A DNA stretch of 64,000 nt from Allobosea sp035944375 (GCF_035944375.1 NZ_DASZBE010000044.1); one strand, 5' to 3'; positions 1 through 10,074 are shown, counted from the first letter of the stretch. The notes: generated from the sequence alone by a model not told the origin. A program made the numbers and translations.

Positions 1-101
1 CCCTCGGCATCGAGCGGGGCGGTGATCTCGTAGCCGTCACGGCTGCTGCCTTCGGGCTGCGCCGGGGTTCGCCCCAGATGAAGCGAGATGCGCTGAAGCA
101 T
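1..101 (-). CDS. Hypothetical protein, N-terminal fragment cut by window edge
   Basis: An open frame begins with ATG on the minus strand and runs off the left edge, giving about 33 residues beginning MLQRISLHLGRTPAQPEG. The pattern of a short basic start, then PEGS and DGYEITAPLDAEG, resembles a small uncharacterised soluble protein family I recall from Hyphomicrobiales, but I cannot name a function. It is divergent from the downstream universal stress gene, with about 130 bases of shared upstream region. Only the N-terminus is visible, so a family assignment is tentative. Confidence 0.5.
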   Translation of the reverse strand, partial: MLQRISLHLGRTPAQPEGSSRDGYEITAPLDAE

Positions 102-234
102 GGTACCATTCCTCCGTCGATCGCCGACGACGGCACTGTTCCACCAATCGGAGTGCGAAGGATTGATCCAGCGCAAGGGGTCGGCCGCGCATTCGGGCAA
201 GCTGTCGGCAACATCAACCCCCTGGAGGATCGCC

Positions 235-1074
235 ATGCCCCTCTCGATCAAGAGCGTTCTCGTCGGCTTCACCGAGGACGGACGCGGCAACCACAGCTCG
301 GCCGTCGCCTATGCGATCTCGCTGTCGCAGGCCGCCGATGCCCATCTGACCCTGGAGGCCGCCTCGATGCGCTATGCGGTGCCGGGATCGCTGGTCGGTG
401 CCTTCGGCGCCGAGCTGATCGCCCATGAAAACCGCCGCATCAAGGAGCTGGCCGAGGCCTTCGCCGAACAGTCCAAGGGCCGGGCCGACCTCGCCGGCGT
501 CGTCTGCACCGTCGAAACCCCGTCCCTCGTCTTCGCCAGCCTCTGCGACCGGCTGCTCGCCCATGCCCGCGTGCACGACGTCACGGTGCTCGACATGGAG
601 ACCGATCCGGTCCAGCGCGACCGCGGGCTGATCGAGGCGGCGCTGTTCGACAGCGGCCGCCCGGTCCTGATCGTGCCGCCCGGCAGCGAGCGCTACGCCG
701 GCCGGCGCATCGTGATCGCCTGGGACGGCGGCGCTTCGGCGGCGCGGGCCGTCGCGGACGCCCTGCCCTTCCTCAAGGAGGCGGAGGAGGTCGAGATCGT
801 GACCGTCACCGGCGAGAAGGATCTCGCCGGGCGGTTGCCCGGCACCGACCTCGCGCCGCATCTGGCGCGGCACGGGATCAAGGTGAGCGTGCGCAACATC
901 GCGCTGGGCGAAGCCGACGTTGCCACCGAGATCCGCCAGGCGGCCGCCGGCTTCGCGGCCGATCTGATCGTCTGCGGCGCCTACAAGCACTCGCGCCTGC
1001 GCGAATGGCTGCTCGGCGGCGTGACGCAATCGCTGCTGCACGAGTGCCGGCTGCCGATCCTGATGAGCCACTGA
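235..1074 (+). CDS. Universal stress protein, two tandem UspA domains
   Basis: The 279-residue product has two UspA-like alpha/beta halves (about residues 1-140 and 150-279), a cytoplasmic nucleotide-binding stress protein layout. The second half ends with a region of the type GAYKHSRLREWLLGGVT, which matches the glycine-rich ATP-binding loop (G-x2-G-x9-G-S/T style) of ATP-binding Usp proteins. The start at ATG 235 is preferred because GGAGGA lies about 8 bases upstream; an in-frame extension to base 100 has no conserved sequence. It is monocistronic and convergent with typA. The exact physiological role cannot be read from sequence. Confidence 0.9.
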   Translation: MPLSIKSVLVGFTEDGRGNHSSAVAYAISLSQAADAHLTLEAASMRYAVPGSLVGAFGAELIAHENRRIKELAEAFAEQSKGRADLAGVVCTVETPSLVFASLCDRLLAHARVHDVTVLDMETDPVQRDRGLIEAALFDSGRPVLIVPPGSERYAGRRIVIAWDGGASAARAVADALPFLKEAEEVEIVTVTGEKDLAGRLPGTDLAPHLARHGIKVSVRNIALGEADVATEIRQAAAGFAADLIVCGAYKHSRLREWLLGGVTQSLLHECRLPILMSH

Positions 1075-1100
1075 GCGCGGCGGCTCCCGCCCGAAACGAC

Positions 1101-1128
1101 GAAGGGCGGGCCTTCCGGCCCGCCCTTC
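1101..1128. terminator. Hairpin between convergent usp and typA, likely bidirectional terminator
   Basis: A perfect 12-bp stem (GAAGGGCGGGCC, 4-base TTCC loop, then its complement) lies between two convergent stop codons. Neither strand has a good T-run after the stem, so termination may be weak or assisted by Rho. Confidence 0.5.
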
Positions 1129-1152
1129 GAACATCCGTCAGGAGCGCCCGGT

Positions 1153-2976
<1,824 letters not shown>

Positions 2977-3068
2977 GCGGGAAGGGCCTTTGTCATGGCC
3001 ACAAGCCGGCGAGGATCGATGCCCTGCCGGCGCAGCCCGTCTCGAGGAAACTGGAATTCGCTGCGCTG

Positions 3069-3097
3069 CACATAAACGTTGACGGGCGTTTGGGCAA
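3069..3097 (-). promoter_or_regulatory. Candidate sigma-70 promoter for typA
   Basis: On the minus strand TTGCCC is followed after 17 bases by TATGTG, about 95 bases upstream of the typA start. The -35 matches TTGACA at four of six positions, the -10 is moderate and the spacing is ideal. This is motif reading only. Confidence 0.35.
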
Positions 3098-3152
3098 CCA
3101 CGAACGGCCCGACAGCCGGGCAATGGGTAAATCGCGGTTGCACGCGACAGCG

Positions 3153-4454
3153 TCAGATCGTGACGGCGGCGGCCCGGAGCTTGGCCTCGACGACCGCCCG
3201 GCCGACCTGATCGAAGACGAGACGGTAGGCGGCGATGGCGGAGGAATCGAGATTGCCCTCGCCGAAATCCCCGAGAACTTCGAGCAGGATGGCGTCGGCC
3301 TCGGCGCGGCAGCGATCGAGCGCCTCGGGGTCGGTCGTCGCCCGGATCTGCGGCAGGAGCGTCAGCATCCGGTCGAGCCCCAGCATCGCCTGCCGGCGCC
3401 GGGCCGCGCTTTCGCGCCCGAGCAGCCCGGCCGCGCCGGTCCCCAGCAGCGAGAGCGCCATCACGCCGAGATAGAACCAGTCGCCATAGCGCTCGAAGAA
3501 GGTCTTCTGCTCGCCATCGATGAAGGCGGCCGCGCCGGGATGGACCGGCAGGGGCGCATCCTTGTCGGTCGCCGGAGTCTCGAGCCCCTGGATCTGCGGC
3601 AGCTCCGCCGCCAGCGTCACGCGCAGCGCCAGGAGCGCGCTGACGAGATTGCCGACGACGTCCTCGTCGAGATCCTGCGAAGCCACGAGACGCGAGGTGA
3701 CCGCGATGGTCGGCAGATTCTCCGCCGGTCGCGGCGGGTCGCCGCCGAGCGCGCCGCGCACGATTTCACCGGTCTCGATGGTGCGGATCCGCGCCGCCAG
3801 CGCGTCCGCTTCGCGGATCGGGATCAGAACCGGATCCTCCCCCCAGGCCGAGCGCAGGCGGCCCGCCCCGTCGCCGCCGGCCCGGGCGCCGACCGCATTG
3901 ACGGAGAAGAAGGCATCGATCCGGCGCTCCTTCGCCGCCGGAACGACCTCGTCCGGGGTCAGGCCGACGACCTCGACATCCGCCTGCTCGACTTCATATT
4001 GCGCCAGAACGAGCTTGAGCAGGGCGATGTTGCCGGGCGGATTGCGCACGACCCCGACGCGCCGGCCGCGCAGATCGGCAATGCGCCCAATCGCGCTCTG
4101 CTTGTCCGTGATCAGGAAAGGGAAGGAGCGGCGCGTGATGAGCGCCGTATCGGCCTTGGCCGGCAGCGCAATGTCAGGCCGGACGATGGCGAGGTCGGCC
4201 TCGCCGGAATCGATCTTGCGCGCGCTCTCCTCGGAGCCTTCCGTCAGGATGAGCCGCAGCCGGATCTGGGACTTCTCGCGGTTCAGGCCCTGAACGAAGC
4301 CCGCCGCCATCCGGGCATCCTCGGAGCGGAGCGGGCCGACGGCCAGACGCAGCGTCCGCGGTTGGCTGGCGACGTAGGAGACGGCCGCGGTGACGCCGGC
4401 CAGCGCCAGCAGCCCCGCGAGAATGGTGAAACCGCGCCGCCCCTTGCCGAACAA
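3153..4454 (-). CDS. TAXI-family solute-binding-like protein with two membrane anchors
   Basis: The 433-residue protein starts with a positively charged segment and a membrane helix (about residues 9-28), then a periplasmic TAXI/NMT1-like binding domain (about 35-310: LRLAVGPL, DLRGRRVGVVRNPPG). A second hydrophobic helix (about 323-345, WFYLGVMALSLLGTGAAG) is followed by an 85-residue, probably cytoplasmic tail. Classical TAXI proteins of TRAP transporters are free periplasmic proteins without a C-terminal helix. No TRAP permease gene is adjacent, so it may be a ligand sensor or tethered receptor rather than a transporter subunit. It is divergent from trpF. Confidence 0.75.
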   Translation of the reverse strand: MFGKGRRGFTILAGLLALAGVTAAVSYVASQPRTLRLAVGPLRSEDARMAAGFVQGLNREKSQIRLRLILTEGSEESARKIDSGEADLAIVRPDIALPAKADTALITRRSFPFLITDKQSAIGRIADLRGRRVGVVRNPPGNIALLKLVLAQYEVEQADVEVVGLTPDEVVPAAKERRIDAFFSVNAVGARAGGDGAGRLRSAWGEDPVLIPIREADALAARIRTIETGEIVRGALGGDPPRPAENLPTIAVTSRLVASQDLDEDVVGNLVSALLALRVTLAAELPQIQGLETPATDKDAPLPVHPGAAAFIDGEQKTFFERYGDWFYLGVMALSLLGTGAAGLLGRESAARRRQAMLGLDRMLTLLPQIRATTDPEALDRCRAEADAILLEVLGDFGEGNLDSSAIAAYRLVFDQVGRAVVEAKLRAAAVTI

Positions 4455-4575
4455 TCGAGTCCGCCCGCCCTGTCGCCGCTTCGCTTCGCCGGCATCCGCC
4501 GGACGCGTCTAGCATTGCGTCCTCTGCCATCATGTCGCAAGTGCGGCGGCCATCGCCTTCGTGTATGGCGGTCCG

Positions 4576-5262
4576 ATGTCGGCAGCGCCCCCCTCCCTCA
4601 CCATCAAGATCTGCGGCCTCTCGACGCCCGAGACGCTGGAGGCCGCGCTGGCCGCCGGGGTCGAGATGATCGGCCTCGTCTTCCATCCGAAGAGCCCGCG
4701 TTTCGTTCCTGCCCAGGCAGCCGCAGCGCTGGCCGCGATGGCGCGTGGCCGTGCCGAGATCGTCGCGCTGGTCGTCGACCGCGACATCGCCGAGGTGACG
4801 GAACTCGTCGAGGCCCTCCGGCCGGACTGGCTGCAGTTGCATGGGCGCGAGACGCCCGAGACGGTCCGCGCCATCAAGGCCGCGACCGGGCTGCGCGCGA
4901 TCAAGGCGCTCGGCGTCGCGGACCGGCACGATCTCGCCGCCTTCGCCGCTTATGACGGTATCGCGGACCGCATCCTGCTCGACGCCAAGCCGCCGAAGGA
5001 CGCCGCCTATCCCGGCGGGCACGGGCGCGCCTTCGACTGGTCGATTCTGGCGGCGCTCGACCGGGCTTCGCCCTTCATGCTATCGGGCGGGCTCGATCCG
5101 GCGAATGTCGCGCAGGCCATCGCGATGGCACGGCCCTGGGGCGTCGACGTCTCGTCGGGGGTCGAAAGCGCCCCCGGCGTCAAGGATGTCGGCCGGATCA
5201 GAGATTTCGTCGCTGCGGCCCGCGCCGCGGCGGCCACAGCAACAGAGGCAGGCCGGTCATGA
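4576..5262 (+). CDS. trpF: Phosphoribosylanthranilate isomerase
   Basis: The 228-residue TIM-barrel enzyme isomerises N-(5-phosphoribosyl)anthranilate in tryptophan synthesis. It shows the TrpF signature KICGL near the N-terminus, the IGLVFHPKSPRFV strand-loop, VALVVDRD, LQLHGRET, LLDAKPP and the phosphate-binding FMLSGGLDPANV and GVDVSSGVE segments. The ATG at 4576 is chosen; an in-frame GTG five codons upstream at 4561 is possible. Its stop overlaps the trpB start by 4 bases (ATGA), implying translational coupling. Confidence 0.96.
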   Translation: MSAAPPSLTIKICGLSTPETLEAALAAGVEMIGLVFHPKSPRFVPAQAAAALAAMARGRAEIVALVVDRDIAEVTELVEALRPDWLQLHGRETPETVRAIKAATGLRAIKALGVADRHDLAAFAAYDGIADRILLDAKPPKDAAYPGGHGRAFDWSILAALDRASPFMLSGGLDPANVAQAIAMARPWGVDVSSGVESAPGVKDVGRIRDFVAAARAAAATATEAGRS

Positions 5263-6476
5263 ACGCCCCCCAGAACCCGAACACCTACCGCTCCGGCCCC
5301 GACGAGAACGGCCGCTTCGGCCTGTTCGGCGGACGCTTCGTCGCCGAGACGCTGATGCCGCTCGTGCTCTCGCTGGAGCAGGCCTATGAGGCCGCCAAGG
5401 TCGATCCCGGCTTCCAGGCCGACATGGCGAGCTATCTCAAGCACTATGTCGGGCGGCCGTCGCCGCTCTATTTCGCCGAGCGCATGACCGAGCATCTCGG
5501 CGGCGCGAAGATCTATTTCAAGCGCGACGAGCTCAACCACACCGGCGCGCACAAGGTGAACAACGTGCTCGGCCAGATCCTTCTGGCGCGGCGCATGGGC
5601 AAGAAGCGCATCATCGCCGAGACGGGCGCCGGCCAGCACGGCGTCGCCACCGCGACGCTGTGCGCCCGCTTCGGGCTGGAATGCATCGTCTATATGGGCG
5701 CCGTCGACGTCGCCCGGCAGGCCAGCAACGTCTTCCGCATGAAGATGCTCGGCGCGAGCGTCGTGCCCGTGCAGTCCGGCACCAAGACGCTCAAGGACGC
5801 CATGAACGAAGCGCTGCGCGACTGGGTGACCAATGTCGCGACGACGTTCTACTGCATCGGCACGGCGGCCGGCCCGCACCCCTATCCCGCGATGGTGCGC
5901 GACTTTCAGTCGGTGATCGGCAGCGAGACCCGCGAGCAGATGCTGGAGGCGGAAGGCCGCCTGCCGGATTCGCTGATCGCGGCGATCGGTGGCGGTTCGA
6001 ATGCGATCGGCCTGTTCCACCCCTTCCTCGACGATCCGTCGGTCAGGATGTGGGGCGTCGAGGCGGCCGGCCACGGCCTCTCGACCGCGCAGCACGCGGC
6101 ATCGCTGACCGGCGGCAAGCCCGGCGTCCTTCACGGCAACCGGACCTATCTGCTGATGGACGAGGATGGGCAGATCAAGGACGCGCATTCGATCTCGGCC
6201 GGGCTCGACTATCCCGGCATCGGGCCGGAGCATGCCTGGCTGCACGACACCGGCCGCGTCACCTACATCTCCGCCACCGATGACGAGGCGCTCTCGGCCT
6301 TCCAGCTCTGCTCGAAGCTCGAAGGCATCATCCCGGCGCTGGAGCCGGCCCATGCGCTGGCCAAGGTGATCGAGCTCGCCCCGACCCTGCCGAAGGACCA
6401 CCTGATGGTGATGAATCTCTGCGGGCGTGGCGACAAGGACATCCCGCAGGTGGCGGAAATCCTCGGCGGCATGTGA
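5259..6476 (+). CDS. trpB: Tryptophan synthase beta chain
   Basis: This 405-residue PLP enzyme joins indole and serine to make tryptophan in the alpha2-beta2 complex. It has the PLP-lysine segment HTGAHKVNN, the GAGQHGVATAT region with the catalytic glutamate just before it, and the phosphate-binding GGGSNAIGLF loop. It is translationally coupled to trpF. The usual alphaproteobacterial neighbour trpA does not follow; a glycosyltransferase gene does, so the alpha subunit must be encoded outside this window. Confidence 0.98.
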   Translation: MNAPQNPNTYRSGPDENGRFGLFGGRFVAETLMPLVLSLEQAYEAAKVDPGFQADMASYLKHYVGRPSPLYFAERMTEHLGGAKIYFKRDELNHTGAHKVNNVLGQILLARRMGKKRIIAETGAGQHGVATATLCARFGLECIVYMGAVDVARQASNVFRMKMLGASVVPVQSGTKTLKDAMNEALRDWVTNVATTFYCIGTAAGPHPYPAMVRDFQSVIGSETREQMLEAEGRLPDSLIAAIGGGSNAIGLFHPFLDDPSVRMWGVEAAGHGLSTAQHAASLTGGKPGVLHGNRTYLLMDEDGQIKDAHSISAGLDYPGIGPEHAWLHDTGRVTYISATDDEALSAFQLCSKLEGIIPALEPAHALAKVIELAPTLPKDHLMVMNLCGRGDKDIPQVAEILGGM

Positions 6477-6550
6477 GCGAAAACGCCCGCTTCGGCGGGA
6501 AATTCGCGACCACCCCCTCGACTCAACGCCCCGATCCGGCAACCATGGGT

Positions 6551-6576
6551 TGTCCCGGCCCATCTGGTCCGGGACA
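6551..6576 (+). terminator. Stem-loop downstream of trpB
   Basis: TGTCCCGG and its exact complement CCGGGACA flank a 10-base loop in the 132-base gap after trpB. There is no T-run, so this is at most a weak or Rho-assisted terminator. Confidence 0.3.
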
Positions 6577-6608
6577 GTCTCGTCGTTGCGTGGGGCGGAG
6601 CCGGGCCG

Positions 6609-8540
6609 GTGGGGGGCAGCGGTCACGACAGGCAAGCGGAGGTTCCGGCGCCGGCCCCGACCGGCCTGCCGGTCGAGATCGCTTTTCTCGCGCGCCAGGG
6701 CATCGCACCGGCCGATCTCGCCGCAGTGGCGCGACGCGCCGAACGTGACCGGACCGAGCCCGCCCGCGAGGTGCTCGCGCGCGGGCTGATCGACGAGGAG
6801 AGCCTCTACCGCGCGCTGGCGGCCGAGCTCGGCCTCCCCTTCCAGGCCGGCCCCTTCGCCCTGAGGCCGGGCGGCGAGCATGCGGCGATCCTGCGCGGCG
6901 GCATCGCACCCGTTCTCGCCGAGCCCTTCGGCCGCCACCGCTTCGTCCTGGCTCCCGAAGGACCGGCGCTGCGGGCCATGCTGGAGGCCGGACCGCGCCG
7001 GCGCGACGATGTCGCCGTGGTGACACCAAGACGTTTCGCAGCGGCCCTGCGCGAGGCCAATGCCGAGAGGCTCGCGCAGCGCGCCGCCAATCGCGACGCG
7101 CCCGGCCTCGCCCGCGACAGTGCCCGCACCGGCTCCAGCCGCGGCCAGCGCATCACGGCTGCTCTCGCCACAGCAGCCGCGCTCGCCGGCGCCGTGGTCG
7201 CGCCGCTCGAGACCTTCTTTGCGGTTGCGCTGCTGCTGGGCCCGCTCTTCCTCGGGCTGATCCTGTTGCGGCTCGGGGCGGCGATCGAGCAGCCGCTGCC
7301 CGATCTCTGGCGCCGGTATCGCTGGCGCGTCGACGACAGCCGGCTGCCGGTCTACAGCGTCGCGATTCCGCTCTACCGCGAGGAGAGAGTGCTGGAGCAG
7401 ATGCTGGGCGCCCTCCGGCACCTCGACTATCCGCCGGCGAAGCTCGACATCCGCCTGTTGATCGAGGCCGACGACACCGGCATGCAGAGCGCGCTGTCGC
7501 GGCTGCCCCTGCCGCCGCAGATCCAGGTCACGATCGTGCCGCCCGGCGAACCGCGGACCAAGCCGCGGGCGCTCAACCTCGCCCTGATCGAGGCCCGCGG
7601 CGAGCTGTTCACGATCTTCGACGCGGAGGACATCCCCGATCCGCAGCAACTGCGCATGGCGGCGGCGCGCTTCCTGCGCGCGCCGGAGGATCTCGCCTGC
7701 CTGCAGGCGCGCCTCGTGATCGACCATCCGGGCGAAGGGCTGCTCCCGGCCCTGTTCGCGCTGGAATATGCCGGGCTGTTCGAGGTGCTGAACCCCGGCC
7801 TGCTGCGGGCGGGCCTGCCGATCATGCTGGGGGGCACCTCCAACCATTTCCGCACGGGCGCGCTGCGGGCAGTCGGTGGCTGGGATGCGTGGAACGTCAC
7901 GGAGGATGCCGATCTCGGCGTCAGGCTGGCGCGGGCCGGCTACCGCATGGGCGACCTGCCCTCGCAGACGCGGGAAGAGGCCCCGCTGACGCTGCGGGCC
8001 TGGCTGAAGCAGCGCGCTCGCTGGATCAAGGGCTACATGCAGACGCTGGTGACGCATTCGCGCGCGCCGCTGACGGTGCTGCGCGAAGCGGGGCTGCCGG
8101 CCGCCTTCGCCTTCCTCTCGCTCGGGCTCGGCACGGTCGTCACCGCGCTGGCCTATCCGGTCTTCGCGATCGCCGCCTTCCTGGCCTGGCGCGAGGGCTC
8201 GCTTCTGGCGCCGTCGCATGTCTTCGGCAGCGTCGCCTCGGCGCTGGCGGTCGGTGTCTGGCTGTTCGGCGCGGTGGCGCTGTTCCTGCCGCCGGCGCTT
8301 GGCGCGCTGCGCCGCGGCTCACCGAAGCTCCTGCTGCTGCTTCCGCTGCTGCCGCTCTATTACGGGCTGGTCTGCATCGCCGCCTGGATGGCGCTGCACG
8401 AGTACCGGGCGCGCCGCTTCGCTTGGAACAAGACGGCCCATGGGCTGGCGCGACGGCGCGCGCCCCTCGGCGAGGGCGGCGCGTCTACAGGTGACGCAGC
8501 CATTCCTGCGCCGCCTGCGCCGGCGGCTGTTCGATGTTGA
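6609..8540 (+). CDS. GT2 glycosyltransferase with N-terminal MshEN-like domain
   Basis: The 643-residue protein begins (GTG start) with an alpha-helical module of about residues 18-80 (LARGLIDEESLYRALAAELG) that resembles the MshEN/GspE N-terminal domain found in c-di-GMP-binding ATPases. Two membrane helices near 175-225 precede a GT-A domain: SVAIPLYREE, LIEADD, DAEDIPD, the acceptor motif VTEDADLG, and LKQRARWIKGY, matching the QxxRW motif of processive beta-glycosyltransferases. Further helices fill the C-terminus. It probably polymerises or transfers a cell-surface sugar, but donor and product are unknown. Its last 56 bases overlap the convergent Sco gene. Confidence 0.85.
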   Translation: MGGSGHDRQAEVPAPAPTGLPVEIAFLARQGIAPADLAAVARRAERDRTEPAREVLARGLIDEESLYRALAAELGLPFQAGPFALRPGGEHAAILRGGIAPVLAEPFGRHRFVLAPEGPALRAMLEAGPRRRDDVAVVTPRRFAAALREANAERLAQRAANRDAPGLARDSARTGSSRGQRITAALATAAALAGAVVAPLETFFAVALLLGPLFLGLILLRLGAAIEQPLPDLWRRYRWRVDDSRLPVYSVAIPLYREERVLEQMLGALRHLDYPPAKLDIRLLIEADDTGMQSALSRLPLPPQIQVTIVPPGEPRTKPRALNLALIEARGELFTIFDAEDIPDPQQLRMAAARFLRAPEDLACLQARLVIDHPGEGLLPALFALEYAGLFEVLNPGLLRAGLPIMLGGTSNHFRTGALRAVGGWDAWNVTEDADLGVRLARAGYRMGDLPSQTREEAPLTLRAWLKQRARWIKGYMQTLVTHSRAPLTVLREAGLPAAFAFLSLGLGTVVTALAYPVFAIAAFLAWREGSLLAPSHVFGSVASALAVGVWLFGAVALFLPPALGALRRGSPKLLLLLPLLPLYYGLVCIAAWMALHEYRARRFAWNKTAHGLARRRAPLGEGGASTGDAAIPAPPAPAAVRC

Positions 8541-9078
8541 AGGCGCCGATGAAGCCGCCATCCTTGCCCATGAGATAGACGAGCGCCGTGTGGTCCATGG
8601 TGTAGTCGTCGGCCTGGAGCGGAACCTTGCGGGCATAGGCGCGGTAGGCCTTGATCATCGCGTCGATGGCGGGCCGGTCGCCGCTCAGGCCGAGGATGCG
8701 CGGATCGAAGGAGCCGAGATAGCTCTTCATGATCTCGGGCGTGTCGCGCTCGGGATCGACGGTCACGAAGAGCGCGCGCAGCCTCTCGCCCTTCGGCCCG
8801 GCGGCACGCAGCACCTCCGAAATCTCGAAGAGCTTGGTCGGGCAGATGTCCGGGCAATGGGTGAATCCGAAGAAGACCAGGAAGGGCGCGCCGCGCAGAT
8901 CCTGGTCGGTCAGCTTCGTTCCGTCCTGGGCGACCAGGGTGAAGGGACCGCCGACGCTGGCGGTGCCCGAGCCGGACTGTCCCTGCCGGCCGGGCGCGAA
9001 GGTCAGCACCGCAGCGGCGGCGAGGGCGAGCGCGCCGACGAGAAAGACGACGAGGGGCAGGACGAGACGGCGGTTCAC
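8485..9078 (-). CDS. SCO1/SenC family copper chaperone
   Basis: This 197-residue protein has an N-terminal signal anchor (residues 6-26), then a thioredoxin-like fold with the copper-binding CPDIC motif (CxxxC), VTVDPERDTPE, and the conserved histidine in YTMDHTALVYLM. Sco proteins deliver copper to the CuA site of cytochrome c oxidase on the periplasmic face. No cox gene is nearby. The preceding 63-residue membrane protein is on the same strand 51 bases upstream and may be co-transcribed. The gene end overlaps the convergent glycosyltransferase by 56 bases. Confidence 0.92.
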   Translation of the reverse strand: MNRRLVLPLVVFLVGALALAAAAVLTFAPGRQGQSGSGTASVGGPFTLVAQDGTKLTDQDLRGAPFLVFFGFTHCPDICPTKLFEISEVLRAAGPKGERLRALFVTVDPERDTPEIMKSYLGSFDPRILGLSGDRPAIDAMIKAYRAYARKVPLQADDYTMDHTALVYLMGKDGGFIGAFNIEQPPAQAAQEWLRHL

Positions 9079-9129
9079 GGCAGGACATCCCGGTGGAGTG
9101 GGCGAGGAGCGCCCGGACGGCTGAGCCCG

Positions 9130-9321
9130 TCAGAAACAGGCGACGATGGCGGCGATGAGGCCGTCGGTGAAAAGACGATCGCCCTCGCGCCACCAGAGCA
9201 GGAGTCCCGCGAGCAGCAGCGTCAGGGCGCCGCCGCACAGCAACAGGATGCCGGTCCGCGACGCGGCCGGATCCTGCGCCCCATCGATCTCCGATATCGC
9301 ACCATCGTCGCGGCTGGTCAT
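9130..9321 (-). CDS. Small hypothetical membrane protein
   Basis: The 63-residue frame begins MTSRDDGAIS and contains one clear membrane helix (about residues 24-43, ILLLCGGALTLLLAGLLLWW) and a second short hydrophobic stretch ending the protein (LIAAIVACF). It sits just upstream of the Sco gene on the same strand, so a role in copper delivery or respiratory assembly is possible but unproven. An alternative start four codons upstream at 9333 exists. I do not recognise the family. Confidence 0.5.
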   Translation of the reverse strand: MTSRDDGAISEIDGAQDPAASRTGILLLCGGALTLLLAGLLLWWREGDRLFTDGLIAAIVACF

Positions 9322-9440
9322 GGCGACGAGCATACAGCCACCGGGCGCTCGCCGGAAGCGGCATCCGTGACGCACTCCCTCGCCTGACCTGCGGCCGACG
9401 CTGCGTAAACGCGCGTTTTTCTTACCGCCGACATGAACAA

Positions 9441-9467
9441 GGCCCGCCGCGTGCCGCGCGGCGGGCC
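9441..9467 (-). terminator. Hairpin after the DUF892 gene
   Basis: An 11-bp GC stem (GGCCCGCCGCG and its complement) with a 5-base loop lies 19 bases beyond the stop of the DUF892 gene. On the minus strand it is followed by TTGTTC, a weak T-rich tail. Confidence 0.55.
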
Positions 9468-9485
9468 TCGCCTGGACGTCCGCGA

Positions 9486-10019
9486 TCAGGCTGCCTTGGC
9501 GACGGCGGCCTTGTTCGCCGGACCGCCGAGCTGGGTCAGCGTCTTGTCGGTCTTGGTTTCCTCGGCCAGCGTCTCGTCGAGCAGCTTGACCGCGTCCTTG
9601 TGTCCGAGCTGGGCGGCCCAAGCCTTCAGCGTGCCGTAGCGCGCGATCTCGTAATGCTCCACGGCCTGCGCGGAGGCGACGAGACCGGCATCGAGCGCCG
9701 GGCTATCGGCATAATCCTCCATCACGGCCTTGCCCTCGTCGAGGATGCCGAGAATGGCGTCGCAGGTCTTGCCGCGGGGCGCCTTGCCGATCAGTTCGAA
9801 GACCTCGCCGAGACGCTCGACATGCCCTTCCGTCTCGGCCTTGTGGGTCTCGAACGCCTTCTTCAGATCGGGCGACGTCGCCGCCTTCGCCATCTTTGGC
9901 AGAGCCTTGAGGATCTGCTTTTCGGCGTAATAGACGTCCTTCAACATGTCGTGGAACAGTTCGTCGAGCGGCTTGGGCTGCGACTGCTTGGGGTCGGACT
10001 GCTTGGGATTGGTGGCCAT
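9486..10019 (-). CDS. DUF892 (YciE/YciF-type) ferritin-like stress protein
   Basis: The 177-residue helical protein starts with a polar, proline- and glutamine-rich tail and then shows the DUF892 pattern LDELFHDMLKDVYYAEKQILKALPKM, with acidic and histidine residues repeated along four helices (ETEGHVERL, VEHYEIARY, LLDETLAEE). The family has a ferritin-like four-helix fold and is associated with general stress responses. A good Shine-Dalgarno GGAGAACACCG precedes ATG 10019. It diverges from the PepSY gene, and the shared region contains an EcfG-type promoter for each direction, which fits stress control. Confidence 0.92.
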   Translation of the reverse strand: MATNPKQSDPKQSQPKPLDELFHDMLKDVYYAEKQILKALPKMAKAATSPDLKKAFETHKAETEGHVERLGEVFELIGKAPRGKTCDAILGILDEGKAVMEDYADSPALDAGLVASAQAVEHYEIARYGTLKAWAAQLGHKDAVKLLDETLAEETKTDKTLTQLGGPANKAAVAKAA

Positions 10020-10049
10020 CGGTGTTCTCCGGGGTTTGCCTGGTCGCCC

Positions 10050-10074
10050 AACCGCAGAGAACCGGCTCTGTTCC
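10050..10074 (-). promoter_or_regulatory. EcfG (general stress) type promoter for the DUF892 gene
   Basis: On the minus strand GGAAC is followed after 16 bases by GGTT, matching the alphaproteobacterial EcfG/RpoE2 consensus GGAAC-N16/17-cGTT except at one base. It lies about 30 bases upstream of the DUF892 start codon. Confidence 0.6.

Noticed and set aside
102..234. EcfG promoter for the universal stress gene
   Set aside because: GGAAC occurs only on the minus strand here and lacks a GTT at the right distance; no plus-strand motif is present.
5007..8219. A minus-strand open frame of about 1070 codons opposite trpF, trpB and the glycosyltransferase
   Set aside because: It has no recognisable motif, is extremely Arg/Gln/His-rich and mirrors three solid genes; high GC removes stop codons from the opposite strand.
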